Shown here in pieces: positions 44,901 to 54,600 of a stretch of DNA of 64,000 nucleotides (position 1 is the first letter of the stretch; every line of letters begins with the position of its first letter). The stretch lies in contig JAYJMM010000120.1 in NCBI GenBank assembly GCA_037349105.1, positions 7,754,001-7,818,000 on the forward strand, given 5' to 3'. The position numbers and the translations under genes were made by a program. Source of the stretch: Limnomonas spitsbergensis. Lineage: Eukaryota; Chlorophyta; Chlorophyceae; Chlamydomonadales. Below the pieces are notes generated by a model. That model was not told where the DNA came from and did not search any database. It worked only from the letters and a program-made list of their open reading frames with translations.

Positions 44901-47900
44901 CCTCTCACCACCTCCTATCTCCACCACACTCTGTCTCCCATGATCCTAACACCCTATGCCCTCCTACTTCCGCACTACTACTCCTCCTTCCTCCCTTTCC
45001 AGTTGCTTTGCCCCCCACCCTTTCTCCACCATGGATCCAATGGCTCTCACTCTGCGACCAAAAACTTCGGCTCATCCGAGTTGCCATTCGAAAAACTTTT
45101 CGCAAACATTCCGTTACCACAAAAAACCGCAAAAAAATTATCAAGCTACTTTACAATAACGCTTGCAAGGCGCACCAACGTATTTTCCAGGACGAACCCG
45201 ACACCGACCCCCTCCTTCCCATTGATACCTCCTCAGCCCATTCTGCCTCCTCCTCACATATTACCTCTTTATGGGACCCCACCACCTCCCTTCTTGTCAC
45301 GGACCCTACGGGCTTGACCAATGTGACACATGCCCATTTCAGCAAGGAATGGTCGGCTGACCCCCACGTTCTTCCCACACAACCCTACCCGCATGAATCC
45401 ATACCAAACCTTGACAATTTCCAACTCGATACAAGGGCCAAATCCGCTCGCACCACTTCGACCACCCTTATTCCTTACGTCCTTCGGCCCAGTACATTTA
45501 ATCAAGCCATCAAATCCCTGAAAAATAAAAAAGCTTTTGGCCCTGACGGCATCCCCAATGAACTTCTCCGAATCATGCCACATTCTTTCCACTCATCCTT
45601 GCACAATCTGTTTATCCTCATGTGGATCTTAGGCACCACTCCCACCTCATGGAAGTCTTCCACTACTACCCTCCTCCACAAACGGGGGGATGTCAGTCGG
45701 TTAACAAACAAACGTCCAATTGGCATGCACAACACTATCTACAAACTTTGGACACGGTTCGTCACTGCCGTTCTAACCGATTACTCCGAAGATTTTGGTA
45801 TCCTTAGCCAATCTCAAGAGGGCTTTCGTGCAGGGCACCACACCATGCGGCACCTCCAACGTTATGTCCATGCCCTTGAAGACGCTCGTGCTCATAACCG
45901 CAATATATATGCCTTGTACATTGACTTCTCTAGTGCCTTCAACACCATCAACCATGCCCAACTTCTACGCATCATGGACGACCTCGGGTTCCCACCGGAC
46001 GCAATATCAGTCATTCAAGACATTTATACCAATGCCACCTCTCGCATCGTTCTCCAAAAACACCCTTGTCTTGCCACCCGTGATGTTCATGTCGGTAGGG
46101 GCACCATCCAAGGCGATACCCTTTCCCCCCTAATCTTTCTCATCTATCTCGAACCCCTCCTTCGATGGCTACAGGTTGGAGGCCACGGCTATACACCCTC
46201 TTGTGCACAACGTCAAGGTTTATCTCACCCCTGCAAATTTACCCTCACTTGCCCAGCATTTGCTGACGACATAGCCCTCCTCTCACACAGCCGCAACCGC
46301 CTCCAGGTACAACTCAGTAAAGTTGACGCTTACTGCTCCTGGTCAGGACTCACCCTGAACCCCTCTAAATGCGCGGTCACGGGTGCCCTACATAAAGATC
46401 GTTTCACCCGCCTTGTAGATACATTTGACCGACATAACACCCGTCTGCGGCAACAATTAAAAGACCAGTTTCATGTCAATGGCCAGCCCGTGCCATACTA
46501 TCCACCTGACAAACCATACAAATATCTTGGTGTTTACATCACCATGACGCTCGATTTCCGCCACCATCTCCAACATCTCAGCTCCTCTATTTATACTAAA
46601 GGCCGACAACTCATCAATGCCAATCTACCACCCCAACAAGCTCTCAACATTCTTGAACATGTCCTTAAACCCAAGATCACGTATTGCTTCCCAATCGCCC
46701 CTTTCTCGTTGGCCGACATTGCTACCCTTGATCAACAACTTGCCCAAATTGCTCGGCTCTGCATGAACCTTGGTCCCTCTTTCCCCACAACCCTCATCCA
46801 CACACCCCTCGATCGTGGAGGGGTTGGACTCACCTCCTTACTTGTCGATTACATTCAAATCTCTGCCCTCTCCCTCACCCGCGCTCTCAATGACAGCGGT
46901 GACCTCGGACCTTTAACTCGAGGCGTGTTGCACTCTCAACTTCACTTCCATGGCTCACTCCCCATCCCCTTGCAACGCACCCCTCGTAGTTTCTATATTC
47001 ACCCCCTCCCCATGCGCCAACTCTCCCTCTTACACAAAGCCGACATCACTCTACATCAAAGCACCTCCGGCATCATACCCCTCCTCGGCAACGATCTCCT
47101 TCAACAACTCATCCTCATCCTACATCCAACACATCCTGGCGGCGATACCATGCCCGTCTCTATCAATGACTATACTTTCCTTTCCCCCCTTTGGCATGTC
47201 GGCATTGTCTCTCTTGCCTCTCTTGTCACCACCATAAGTGGCCACCCTTACCTTATCCCGGCAAACACTCTTCGTGACGCTTTCTTACACAAAGCCCGGA
47301 CAGAGGATCTTGCCAAAGCACAACGGGCCCTCAATCAGCTGACCCTCCTTCTCCACGGCATTGCTCTGCCACTTGCCAAACAACACACCCTCACCTCACC
47401 CCTCCCAGAAGATACCCGTCGGGTTACTGTAGCTCATGACTTCGCCCATATTCCGCAGGGTACACATCATTCCCTTCAGCAAATTGCATCATCTTTACTT
47501 TACACGGACCCTACCGCACCCACCCATGCACCACCTCCTACTCGTATACCCCCCCCCCCCGTCCCACCACCTGTCCCCTCCCGCCGTACCCGAGTCGCTC
47601 CCAGTCCGTCCCATGCCACACTTCCTCGTCCACTTCCAACACTGCTTGGTCTAGCATGCACTATGACTCGTATGTCTACCTCCCTCCCGCCCATCCTACG
47701 GCCACTTATTATGCCTGCTTTCACACGCTCACTCCTAGCACACACGTTCCAATCCTTGCCTCCCCCACCCCTCTCCTTACCCATACCAACACTTTTACCA
47801 CGACATAACACAACTCTCCCTCCCCTTCCTCCTCCACCAACCTCCCAGATCAACACGTTGCATCCTCCAGCCACGCTCAATGTCCTCCACATGCTTGACA

Positions 47901-50794
47901 CTGCGCTTGAACCGGTTCATCCCCTCGACACACATCTCACCAATCTCCAACAACAAGGCACTTGGTCTAGGGATCCCTTTCCCTCGGTCACCCCTTTCCC
48001 CCCGCCTCCGGGCGAAGACCCCAATTATCTACTTGACCAATCACTCATCGATTCCCACCTCGTCATCCATACCTCACCAGTTCACCCCGATTACGACATC
48101 CTCCCACCCCTCTCCTTCACAATCCAAATTGGACTCCGTTATCCTACCACACACACACCCTTCCCTATGCCGACCCTCTCCACCTCTATGGCCCAGACTC
48201 ATCTCGATAGGGCATTTGTCTACCGACCCAATGGCACCTACGTTGGTCACATTCCTGTCCGCCGCCTACTCTGGCTACGGGCGTGCTATGACCGCATCCG
48301 CACCACACACCCAATTGACTTCGCACGCCTCACTGACGGGTCCTTCGCACACGATCTTGCCTCCTTACTCCTCCGTTACCGCCTCTCCAATACCTCTCCC
48401 CAACGCCCCAACATTACCTCACGCACCGGCAAACATTCACCACTACTCCCCCCCCCTGCCATCAATGCCAACTGGGTCACTCCTGCCAGCCTCCACACTG
48501 ATATCTCTGCTATCATGCCTCTCACGGTCCACCGTTTCTCTTCACCCCTTTCTGTCCCGTTCTCAGCCCTCCAATATTCCTCACTTCGTGAGAAAGACTG
48601 CTTATTTGGGGCTCACTATCAACCTTATTCCACCCCTTGGACAGGCACCTCCTTGGTTGAGCCTCCTTTTTCTGGTCCTGCACTACTCAAGGCTATCCGA
48701 TGGTCGTTGGCATCACTTCAAAAACAACCCCACATACCTACATCGACCTTCATCGTCGTTCCCAATTGGAAACAGGCCAAATTCATGACCCTCCTTAACT
48801 CAGGCCATCGCCATATCTCTTACACCAACCTCCACCACACCCATTTACCTTTTCTTCCCCCCGACCATCTCACTCCGGCCGATATTGCTAACGCAGGCAT
48901 GCCGAAATTTGACCTTCTCCTCCTCCTCATCTCCAACACTCTTGGGGACACAACCCGTACTTTCCCATATATTGCTCCCACTTTGGCCCCGGGCTCCTCC
49001 CACCCTTCTCGCTACTTGCTCCCTCCCGGTTTTGGCCAGGCAAATCTCCTTCCTCAGCCCACCACATTCCTTGCACCTCCACCCCCAGCCCAGCCAAGCC
49101 CGACAACCCCTCCTCCCTACGCCCCCTCCTACCCCCTCCGTTGGCACGATATACCGGCATATTACACCGATGGCTCGGCCCTATCTACACCTGGCAAAGG
49201 CACAGCCACGGGTGCAGCCTTCTATTGTACTCAAGACACCACTACCTACACAGTCCACCCCGATGGCCGGGCTGAAACCAACACTATTACACGGGCTGAG
49301 CTTGCTGGCATCCATGCTGCCCTCACTCATGCAGCCATACACCACACCGGTGATCTTACCATTTTCTCCGACTCCTTGGTTTCTCTCTATGATACGCAGA
49401 AGGCCCTTCGCTACCCACACACTCTGCTTGAATGTAAGCACGCCCCCCTTCTCCTCGACATTCGTGCTCTCATCCTTACCAGGCTACGCCTCCGCCACCA
49501 TTTTCACCTGTACAAGGTCAAATCTCACATCGGCATCATTGGCAATGAACTCGCAGATAAGGGTGCTGCACTCGCCCTCCAATCCCCCGAACATTGCGAC
49601 TACACATGCACCTCAGATGTCCAACACTTCGCACACCTACCTGCATGGCCATGCCTCCCTCCCCCCCATGACACGGACGAACCGTGGTTTGCATCAGACC
49701 TTACCCATTCTTTGAAGGAACACATGTACCGCACCTGCCCCCTTCTCACAGATGGTCCTACTTCTCCCCCTCTGCCCTTGCGCTACGTCCGCATGCAAGT
49801 CCTCGTTGCCTCTGCCCTTGCCTCCTACCTCCCCATCTTATGGCACATGGGTCTGCCCTTTAGTGGTATTCGCAACATCCTCAAATCGCGCACCAATACC
49901 CTGTGGACTGCATCTACAGCCATGCATATGAACCGCCCTTACAAAACAGCTGTAGGCACTCGCACCACCCCCCACTGTCCCATATGCTCCCATCCCAATG
50001 ATACCCCTGGCCATCTTTTAGGCGGTTGTGCTCATTCCTCCATGTCCGCCTCGTACATTGCTCGACACAACCGAGCTGTATGCATCATCCAAACTGCTAT
50101 TGCTAATGGCTCCCTAGGCTCCTCTTTTACTATCATGGATGCCACTTCCCGTGCTAACCTCCCCTTCGGGGTCTATGACACCCGTCTTCCACGCTGGCTA
50201 GTACCCCGACGACCCCCCACTTTCCCAGACACCTTTGATTACTGTGACAAACTGCGACCGGATTTGCTTATTGTCCAAGGTCTCCCACATTCCGAGTTCC
50301 TTCGTCTTTCCCGCGCTGGTCAACTCTCTAGCTCACAAACTATGTCTCGGCTCCAGAGGACTTGCACTGTACACGTTGTTGAAGTCGGTTACACCTCCGA
50401 ATTTTCTTTCGAACAGTGTCATGCCCGTAAATCAGAACAACATTTACAACTTATCCTTCTCCTCAAACATAATGGTTGGACAGTTTCCTTGGCACCCGTT
50501 CTCCATCCTGCCCTTCCACCTGATCCTTCGCCGACCGTGCCCATCTCCCCCCCTCATCCTTCCCCGCCTTCTTCTCATACACATATCATCCTTCTGGGCA
50601 CCGCAGGCTTCCTCTTTCGTCCTGCCGATAAAATCCTCAGCATGCTCGGTATCTCCAAACACGACATCTCCTCCGTCCTCAGCCGTCTCACGAAGCATAC
50701 CATACGCTGCCATATAAACATCCTTCGTCAGCGTCGCCATCTGGAAAACTCCCCTGCCCATTATTGTCCGGTACCCCTTGACGATCCGCCTTAA
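40427..50794 (+). CDS. Dualen-like retrotransposon polyprotein (protease, APE, RT, RNase H, RLE)
   Basis: The open frame has 3455 residues from 40427 (also open upstream to about 39167). Features, by residue from 40427: hydrophobic segment SILAAFIAVILLLHF (about 585); cysteine protease QSLGFCQIHALNN with Cys 756, a later YFHASVLL and WVDSD supplying His and Asp, Josephin-like by eye; APE endonuclease from about 1035 (FNIAGLR, FGQETH, SVYLPPG, GGDFNHH, MLDDILIS, APDHLPL); reverse transcriptase about 1680-2060 (KKAFGPDGIPNELL, EGFRAGH, YIDFSSAF, FADD at 1945); RNase H about 2905-3055 (YTDGSA, ELAGIHAAL, FSDSLVSLYD, IGNELADKGAAL); zinc knuckle CPIC..GHLLGGC at 3184; restriction-like endonuclease with RPD at 3277, VVEVGY at 3319 and a Lys near 3334. 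All catalytic residues I looked for are present. If ORF1 is terminated by splicing, ORF2 could start at ATG 42113. Confidence 0.93.
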   Translation: MYSARSSIALTPPLLDASVRGLLIRDSPHTVYSQALLTSSLDVNILRKNWAMDPVTHTGQKTGMFTTSASGIDDTAKNSIIIRDLSTEGKDKEFAALLATLETAMEGIPHDKAQVAIDDFRAIFTSHWLNIFKDLDFVVMEFRLLHNRKIDSAIVTFSTPAPPQQLMLLLHERDASALINPHTKKYFRCEFVQPAPFPDTDKLMIESCRIVLLPTPGSSLATALGLRDGYLSLSRIVSAILSSCHVDFEYWDLKYERGSDTFSLFLTSTAIFDTLDKAADFIYLTGNDGQNIAKVFMPINAPASATAEPVAHSPAIAFAVPRTKDAHDALLAIIPKICATIDMPLDPNFELFAGPRNRKLASRTGVFDFFLLPVPDFDQVINATLHSGTLRLIPTLFPTLIIGPGGRACLGLFGTLPLGHKDNCNLMRQALANSNSKKRKVSSLLPPLPIPSMLFPMLIPMLIPLSSITYLTSSPPSSTHITLPPSPISNHSPWPWTWTTWTPPSTPGSRSTSTSDPLTDSPPLSPASSLSPNHDSIFPDLHPVSRLNLSSNSTDTYIRLFTMQFSVTMQFSAISHDLLSITHVCSILAAFIAVILLLHFTRISTYLSSSLPTTTTPSSTPPPPPSIPSATTSIPNLKATAATWHRFLHIKKISKLTPIQRHRGQYFLGHLRRLLTRNQRRFPHTYHLHFPLIQAISRIQKARHTSSHTSPKHRSHHPRPPPRGGDVSANHPPLTPTHDPLPHGLAFYERQSLGFCQIHALNNLSGRAITTPPDVLAWCRYRSTNPILPHHAQLLNPSVPHPQFHSSRGNFTDALFALWLFDTHQLHKLDIMDRTNLPLSPTHLANLASITLQDLDHALTSLQLQDPTFAYPGFILHTHEPGDYFHASVLLKPGVGKPWLWVDSDSPSRMDLTSDHNLQLLRQLGRHAFVLVPASSLTACLAFPFTLPQPNSHITIPDSPPPHPIPPSLLTHPYHTSIDHTFPDRAPLAPPPPVYTPRPHVSSAPPVAQPTPLYPSLPPPPLPSPPRHVPHPLDIISTFNIAGLRANTADVSTFINTHRPKIFFGQETHLFASQQSTFLPEIRQAFPHYHVYLSSVPTPPTLAYARPNICAPGGVFLAIHNDAHPHTFIRHPVPPLIEGYCIHLQLPMVAGRTLHVLSVYLPPGSNLISPACQKYMADTIHDSDPASDIFLVGGDFNHHLQSTRPDRTFLSFLASNRLIPINATTSKHLTHMPHSSTMQASMLDDILISDNAFHLSGLLPTAVECSVPLQSLYAPDHLPLTFKCPPNLFQLPMHPRPPLQPLTSSRLRNTPPRPSNATPPPPTTIKQPIPSHTLQLTREAIFSDLSTASDALLAHTSALINDSGVQHHYQPHSSPHAPPPEWTTFREHLVSLHIDIPTIVSRHSDICTSALTIMKLHCPTSSHRDTIAPHPSGKPCFLPRVAQQHITVKTQERAILHFARNFIKHLTSAPPPKATPLLPFSPILDSLLSALASHHLLSPPHSVSHDPNTLCPPTSALLLLLPPFPVALPPTLSPPWIQWLSLCDQKLRLIRVAIRKTFRKHSVTTKNRKKIIKLLYNNACKAHQRIFQDEPDTDPLLPIDTSSAHSASSSHITSLWDPTTSLLVTDPTGLTNVTHAHFSKEWSADPHVLPTQPYPHESIPNLDNFQLDTRAKSARTTSTTLIPYVLRPSTFNQAIKSLKNKKAFGPDGIPNELLRIMPHSFHSSLHNLFILMWILGTTPTSWKSSTTTLLHKRGDVSRLTNKRPIGMHNTIYKLWTRFVTAVLTDYSEDFGILSQSQEGFRAGHHTMRHLQRYVHALEDARAHNRNIYALYIDFSSAFNTINHAQLLRIMDDLGFPPDAISVIQDIYTNATSRIVLQKHPCLATRDVHVGRGTIQGDTLSPLIFLIYLEPLLRWLQVGGHGYTPSCAQRQGLSHPCKFTLTCPAFADDIALLSHSRNRLQVQLSKVDAYCSWSGLTLNPSKCAVTGALHKDRFTRLVDTFDRHNTRLRQQLKDQFHVNGQPVPYYPPDKPYKYLGVYITMTLDFRHHLQHLSSSIYTKGRQLINANLPPQQALNILEHVLKPKITYCFPIAPFSLADIATLDQQLAQIARLCMNLGPSFPTTLIHTPLDRGGVGLTSLLVDYIQISALSLTRALNDSGDLGPLTRGVLHSQLHFHGSLPIPLQRTPRSFYIHPLPMRQLSLLHKADITLHQSTSGIIPLLGNDLLQQLILILHPTHPGGDTMPVSINDYTFLSPLWHVGIVSLASLVTTISGHPYLIPANTLRDAFLHKARTEDLAKAQRALNQLTLLLHGIALPLAKQHTLTSPLPEDTRRVTVAHDFAHIPQGTHHSLQQIASSLLYTDPTAPTHAPPPTRIPPPPVPPPVPSRRTRVAPSPSHATLPRPLPTLLGLACTMTRMSTSLPPILRPLIMPAFTRSLLAHTFQSLPPPPLSLPIPTLLPRHNTTLPPLPPPPTSQINTLHPPATLNVLHMLDTALEPVHPLDTHLTNLQQQGTWSRDPFPSVTPFPPPPGEDPNYLLDQSLIDSHLVIHTSPVHPDYDILPPLSFTIQIGLRYPTTHTPFPMPTLSTSMAQTHLDRAFVYRPNGTYVGHIPVRRLLWLRACYDRIRTTHPIDFARLTDGSFAHDLASLLLRYRLSNTSPQRPNITSRTGKHSPLLPPPAINANWVTPASLHTDISAIMPLTVHRFSSPLSVPFSALQYSSLREKDCLFGAHYQPYSTPWTGTSLVEPPFSGPALLKAIRWSLASLQKQPHIPTSTFIVVPNWKQAKFMTLLNSGHRHISYTNLHHTHLPFLPPDHLTPADIANAGMPKFDLLLLLISNTLGDTTRTFPYIAPTLAPGSSHPSRYLLPPGFGQANLLPQPTTFLAPPPPAQPSPTTPPPYAPSYPLRWHDIPAYYTDGSALSTPGKGTATGAAFYCTQDTTTYTVHPDGRAETNTITRAELAGIHAALTHAAIHHTGDLTIFSDSLVSLYDTQKALRYPHTLLECKHAPLLLDIRALILTRLRLRHHFHLYKVKSHIGIIGNELADKGAALALQSPEHCDYTCTSDVQHFAHLPAWPCLPPPHDTDEPWFASDLTHSLKEHMYRTCPLLTDGPTSPPLPLRYVRMQVLVASALASYLPILWHMGLPFSGIRNILKSRTNTLWTASTAMHMNRPYKTAVGTRTTPHCPICSHPNDTPGHLLGGCAHSSMSASYIARHNRAVCIIQTAIANGSLGSSFTIMDATSRANLPFGVYDTRLPRWLVPRRPPTFPDTFDYCDKLRPDLLIVQGLPHSEFLRLSRAGQLSSSQTMSRLQRTCTVHVVEVGYTSEFSFEQCHARKSEQHLQLILLLKHNGWTVSLAPVLHPALPPDPSPTVPISPPHPSPPSSHTHIILLGTAGFLFRPADKILSMLGISKHDISSVLSRLTKHTIRCHINILRQRRHLENSPAHYCPVPLDDPP

Positions 50795-51459
50795 CCACAA
50801 AGTTTTTTGTCTCCCGGTGTACGGCATTTCAAATCCCGTATTCCTCAAGCCACGCTCAGGCGTTTTCTTTCTTTCTTTCTAACCAGGGCACGTAATTCAA
50901 AAGCATGGCGTGTGCCTCGGCGCTCGCGCACAACAGTGGATTCCATCCAGTTGAATTCGATTGGAATTCACTCATCTCTCATGCTGACATTGCTGTTGCT
51001 TCCTTCCTTGCTTGTCCCTTCAGTCTCGCGTGTTCTGGCTCGCTCGCCTCCCCAACTTCTGCGTAACACAACACATCATAATCAACGTGGCAACCTGGAG
51101 CAAAGCGTAACTCTTCTTTTAATTCGACACTGTCGCCTCTACGCGCAGCGTAGCCCATGTTTAGCGCCTCACCTAGTCACATCCGAGGCACCGATGCGTC
51201 AACAGTGTCGCCATGCATGGCGGATGCGACAACAGTGCCCACCTCCACTCGCGGCCGTCCTGCTCGTTGGCGTCCAAATCAGCACGTTAGCTTATGGTCC
51301 TGTTTCCGGCAAGGCATGTCATTTGTTAGCCTTCAGGAACATATACGGGCGCATTCCTTAGAAGTCCGTCACTCTTCCTCGCCCAACGCGCCCCTCCGGA
51401 CCCTGAAACCCTCTAACGCGTTAGAATCTAACGCTGTCGCTTACGACACTCACCATTCT

Positions 51460-51509
51460 TTCTTCTTCTTCTTCTTTCTTCTTTCTTCTTTCTTCTTCTT
51501 CTTCTTTGA
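51460..51509. repeat. (TTC)n tract
   Basis: TTCTTC/TTTCTTC microsatellite about 150 bp upstream of the ankyrin gene start. Confidence 0.9.
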
Positions 51510-51661
51510 AGGAAATAGCCGAGACACAGCCCTCGGCTACTTGTCAGCTACTCGCTAGCTGCTCCTTCCACAACTTCAAGCAGAGCGATAGGCGACTGAA
51601 CCGTGGTCTTCAAAGCCTTGCGTAAGACGCGTTCTTTCCAGAAGACGGCAGAACAGCCGGG

Positions 51662-54600
51662 ATGGACGACGCTGTCAACCAGGTGAGCGCAAGCGAAAGC
51701 CACCGTTCAGTTTCTGGAGCTGTCGTGAAGAAGAAACCCTTGCAATTTACCTCACGCGCGACAACATCAAACCTGCGTCTACAATATGCCGCAGCATAAA
51801 GCAGATGCTGACCGAAACGAGCTGCTGGTGTGGGCCTCTGCCCGGGGCCTGCTCTTGGACGTGAGTTGTGTTGTTTCTGATCTGACTTGGGCATGAAGCT
51901 CAAATAAAAGGCCGTGCCCATACATGCGCGTGCACCTGCGCATGGCGTATTTTTGCGCAGCATGACATGTTGCAGCACATACGTGAGCCTCTGCCCCTTC
52001 CTCCCCCTCCTGTTTTCCCTCGGGCCATGCAGCTTGTAAAGCAGGGGGCAGCTGCTGGGTCCTTTCAAAGCTGGTCTGATGCGCACTATCCTCAACACAG
52101 CTGCCCCTCCCTCTCCCTCCTGTTCTCGCTCAGGCCGTGCAGCTGGTGAAGCAGGGGGCAGCTGCAGGGTCCTGCCAAATCTGGTCTGATGCGCACTATC
52201 CTCAACACAGCTGCCCCTCCTTCTCCCTCCTGTTTCCCCTCAGGCCGTGCAGCTGGTGAAGCAGGGTGCAGCTGCAGGGACCAAGGACAAGCGAGGCCTG
52301 ACTCCACTGCACTATGCTGCTTCGCACGGTCACCATGAGGTGTGAACAAGTGGCATGGCAAAGATACTAATGCATCCATAGGGGAGTCAGCAAAACAGTA
52401 TGGTCAACCCGAAGCCATCAAGCCACTTGAGGCCACTTGAGCCTGGTATACACCCTTTAATCCCCTCCCGCCTCCTTGGACTTTGATCGGTTGCTTCTGG
52501 TTGAATTGGCTGCTTAGTATGCGGCACAGCCATGAGTCAGCTACCTCCTGGCCTCCGGCCCTTGACCCCATGCTGCTCGGGCATGTGCATGCTGACTGGT
52601 GAACATTTGGTCCCAATCGGTCCATTGGTGGCCGCAGGTCAGCCCGCCAAAGGTGGAGTCGATTGCTGGAAAGGAATGCTGGTTGTACAGCTGTCTTTCA
52701 CTAATGCTCAGTGGTCAAAAGGACTATGTCCCTCCAAGCCCAGGCCTAGCCAGCCTGCCGAACTTGCACCCAGCAGACCTGTGTCTTTGCAGGTTCATGC
52801 AGTGGTCCTTGAACCCTCAACCCTCCATCGATCCTTGCACATGCAGGTGGGTGAATTTCTTGCCACACGCGGAGTTGAGCTTGATGCGGAGGACCCCGAG
52901 GGACGCTCACCCCTACACTTTGCATGTGCTGGTGAGACGGGAGTAGGGAGGGAGGACCCTCAGGCGCTCACCCCTACACTGTGCACGTCTAGTGAGGTAA
53001 GCTGGGGAGTGGGGGCAGTAAAGGAGGTCACGAGAGCATGGGTGTAGGCGACGAGGGTGACGGTGAACGAGGGCTTCAGGGTGCATTTCGTTCAGAACTA
53101 TGATAACGCTTCATGCCTCATGTTCCACCGTCACATCAGTTTGCTTCAGGGACTCTGACAGCCGGAGTCCTGTGAAGAGTGGAGCCTTTTGGAGGGGGGC
53201 TGCCTTGATGCCTTTCTTTTCAACCTTGTAATGAGGTCAACATCACGCCCACTGCGTTGTGTTTTAGGCAAAGCCTGATAAGGGTATAATCCAGGCCCAC
53301 CCGCCTCCTCTGTTGGCTGGGTGTACTCACTTGCCAATTGTCCCCGTGCCAACCCAACCGTCGTTCCCCGCATTCCTTTGAGTTGCCCGTGTCCCCGCGC
53401 CCTCGCTCCTGCCGTGCAACCATCTATTCTCACCATGCACGTCCCGCCAGCGATAGCCAAGGTTTCAGCGTTTGTGTTAAGGTCTTAAGGTTCAGGTTTA
53501 TGGGTCAAGCTTTGCACATTCTGTATGCCATACAGAATATGCTCAGCTCGTATTTATAACTTTTAGCAACATTTTTTGCAAGTAAAGCTCTCCATGCAGA
53601 ATCTTATAAAGCCTTTCCCAAGAACCCTCCGCCGCCTCTCGTATGATAACCCAGCTTAACATAATGTAGTGTATGCAAGCACCTCCGGGCACGATGTATG
53701 TAATCCTTGCTTTTCCTGCCAGTCAGCCCTGTGGCCACATGCTGCATATGACTCCCAGCTCACCCACACAACTACACCTTCACCCCTTATCCCACTCCCA
53801 GCTCACCACACCACCAGTTGACCCCGTGTTCATGATCTGCTTCCCACTCCCCACTCCCAAGCTCATCCCGCCACTCATGGCTCCCCGCTTCCCACTCCCC
53901 ACTTCCCCTGCTGCGAGGCAGCCATGTAGCCATGCCCTGCTTCCCGGCCTCTCTCGCCCCCCCCCTCCTCGCCTCCCTCCCCTCACACCCCTCCTCGCCT
54001 CCCTCGCCCTCCCCCTCCTCGCCTCCCTCCCCTCACACCCCTCCTCGCCTCCTTCCCTCACACCCCCCTCCTCGCCTCCTTCCCCTCACACCCGACCTCC
54101 CTGCTCCCAGGTGGCCACGTGGCCATGCCCTGCTTCCCGGCCTCCCTCGCCACCCCCCTCCTCGCCTCCTTCCCCCCACACCCGACCTCCCTGCCCCCAA
54201 GTGGCCACGTGGCCATACCCTGCTTCCTGGCCTCCCTCGCCACCCCCCTCCTCGCCTCACTCGCCAGCCCCATCCTCACCTCCCTGCTCCCAGGTGGCCA
54301 CGTGGCCATGCCCTGCTTCCCGGCCTCCCTCGCCACCCCCCTCCTCGCCTCCTTCCCCCCACACCCGACCTCCCTGCTCCCAGGTGGCCACGTGGCCATA
54401 CCCTGCTTCCTGGCCTCCCTCGCCACCCCCCTCCTCGCCTCCTTCCCCCCACACCCGACCTCCCTGCCCCCAAGTGGCCACGTGGCCATACCCTGCTTCC
54501 TGGCCTCCCTCGCCACCCCCCTCCTCGCCTCCTTCCCCCCACACCCGGCCTCCCTGCTCACAGGTGGCCACATGGCCATACCCTGCTTCCTGGCCTCCCT

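Larger units (their letters stand above)
38440..50880 (+). mobile_element. Dualen/RandI-like non-LTR retrotransposon (two endonucleases)
   Basis: The element encodes, in order, an ORF1/gag-like protein, a cysteine protease, an apurinic (APE-type) endonuclease, reverse transcriptase, RNase H, a CCHC-type knuckle and a restriction-like endonuclease, all in one uninterrupted frame. This domain set was described for Dualen of Chlamydomonas. The exact ends are not visible. The 5' part probably includes the 17-bp array and pyrimidine-rich repeats from about 38.45 kb. The 3' end lies shortly after 50794, perhaps near the TTTC run at 50863-50880. No target-site duplication was identified. The intact frame suggests recent activity. 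Confidence 0.9.
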
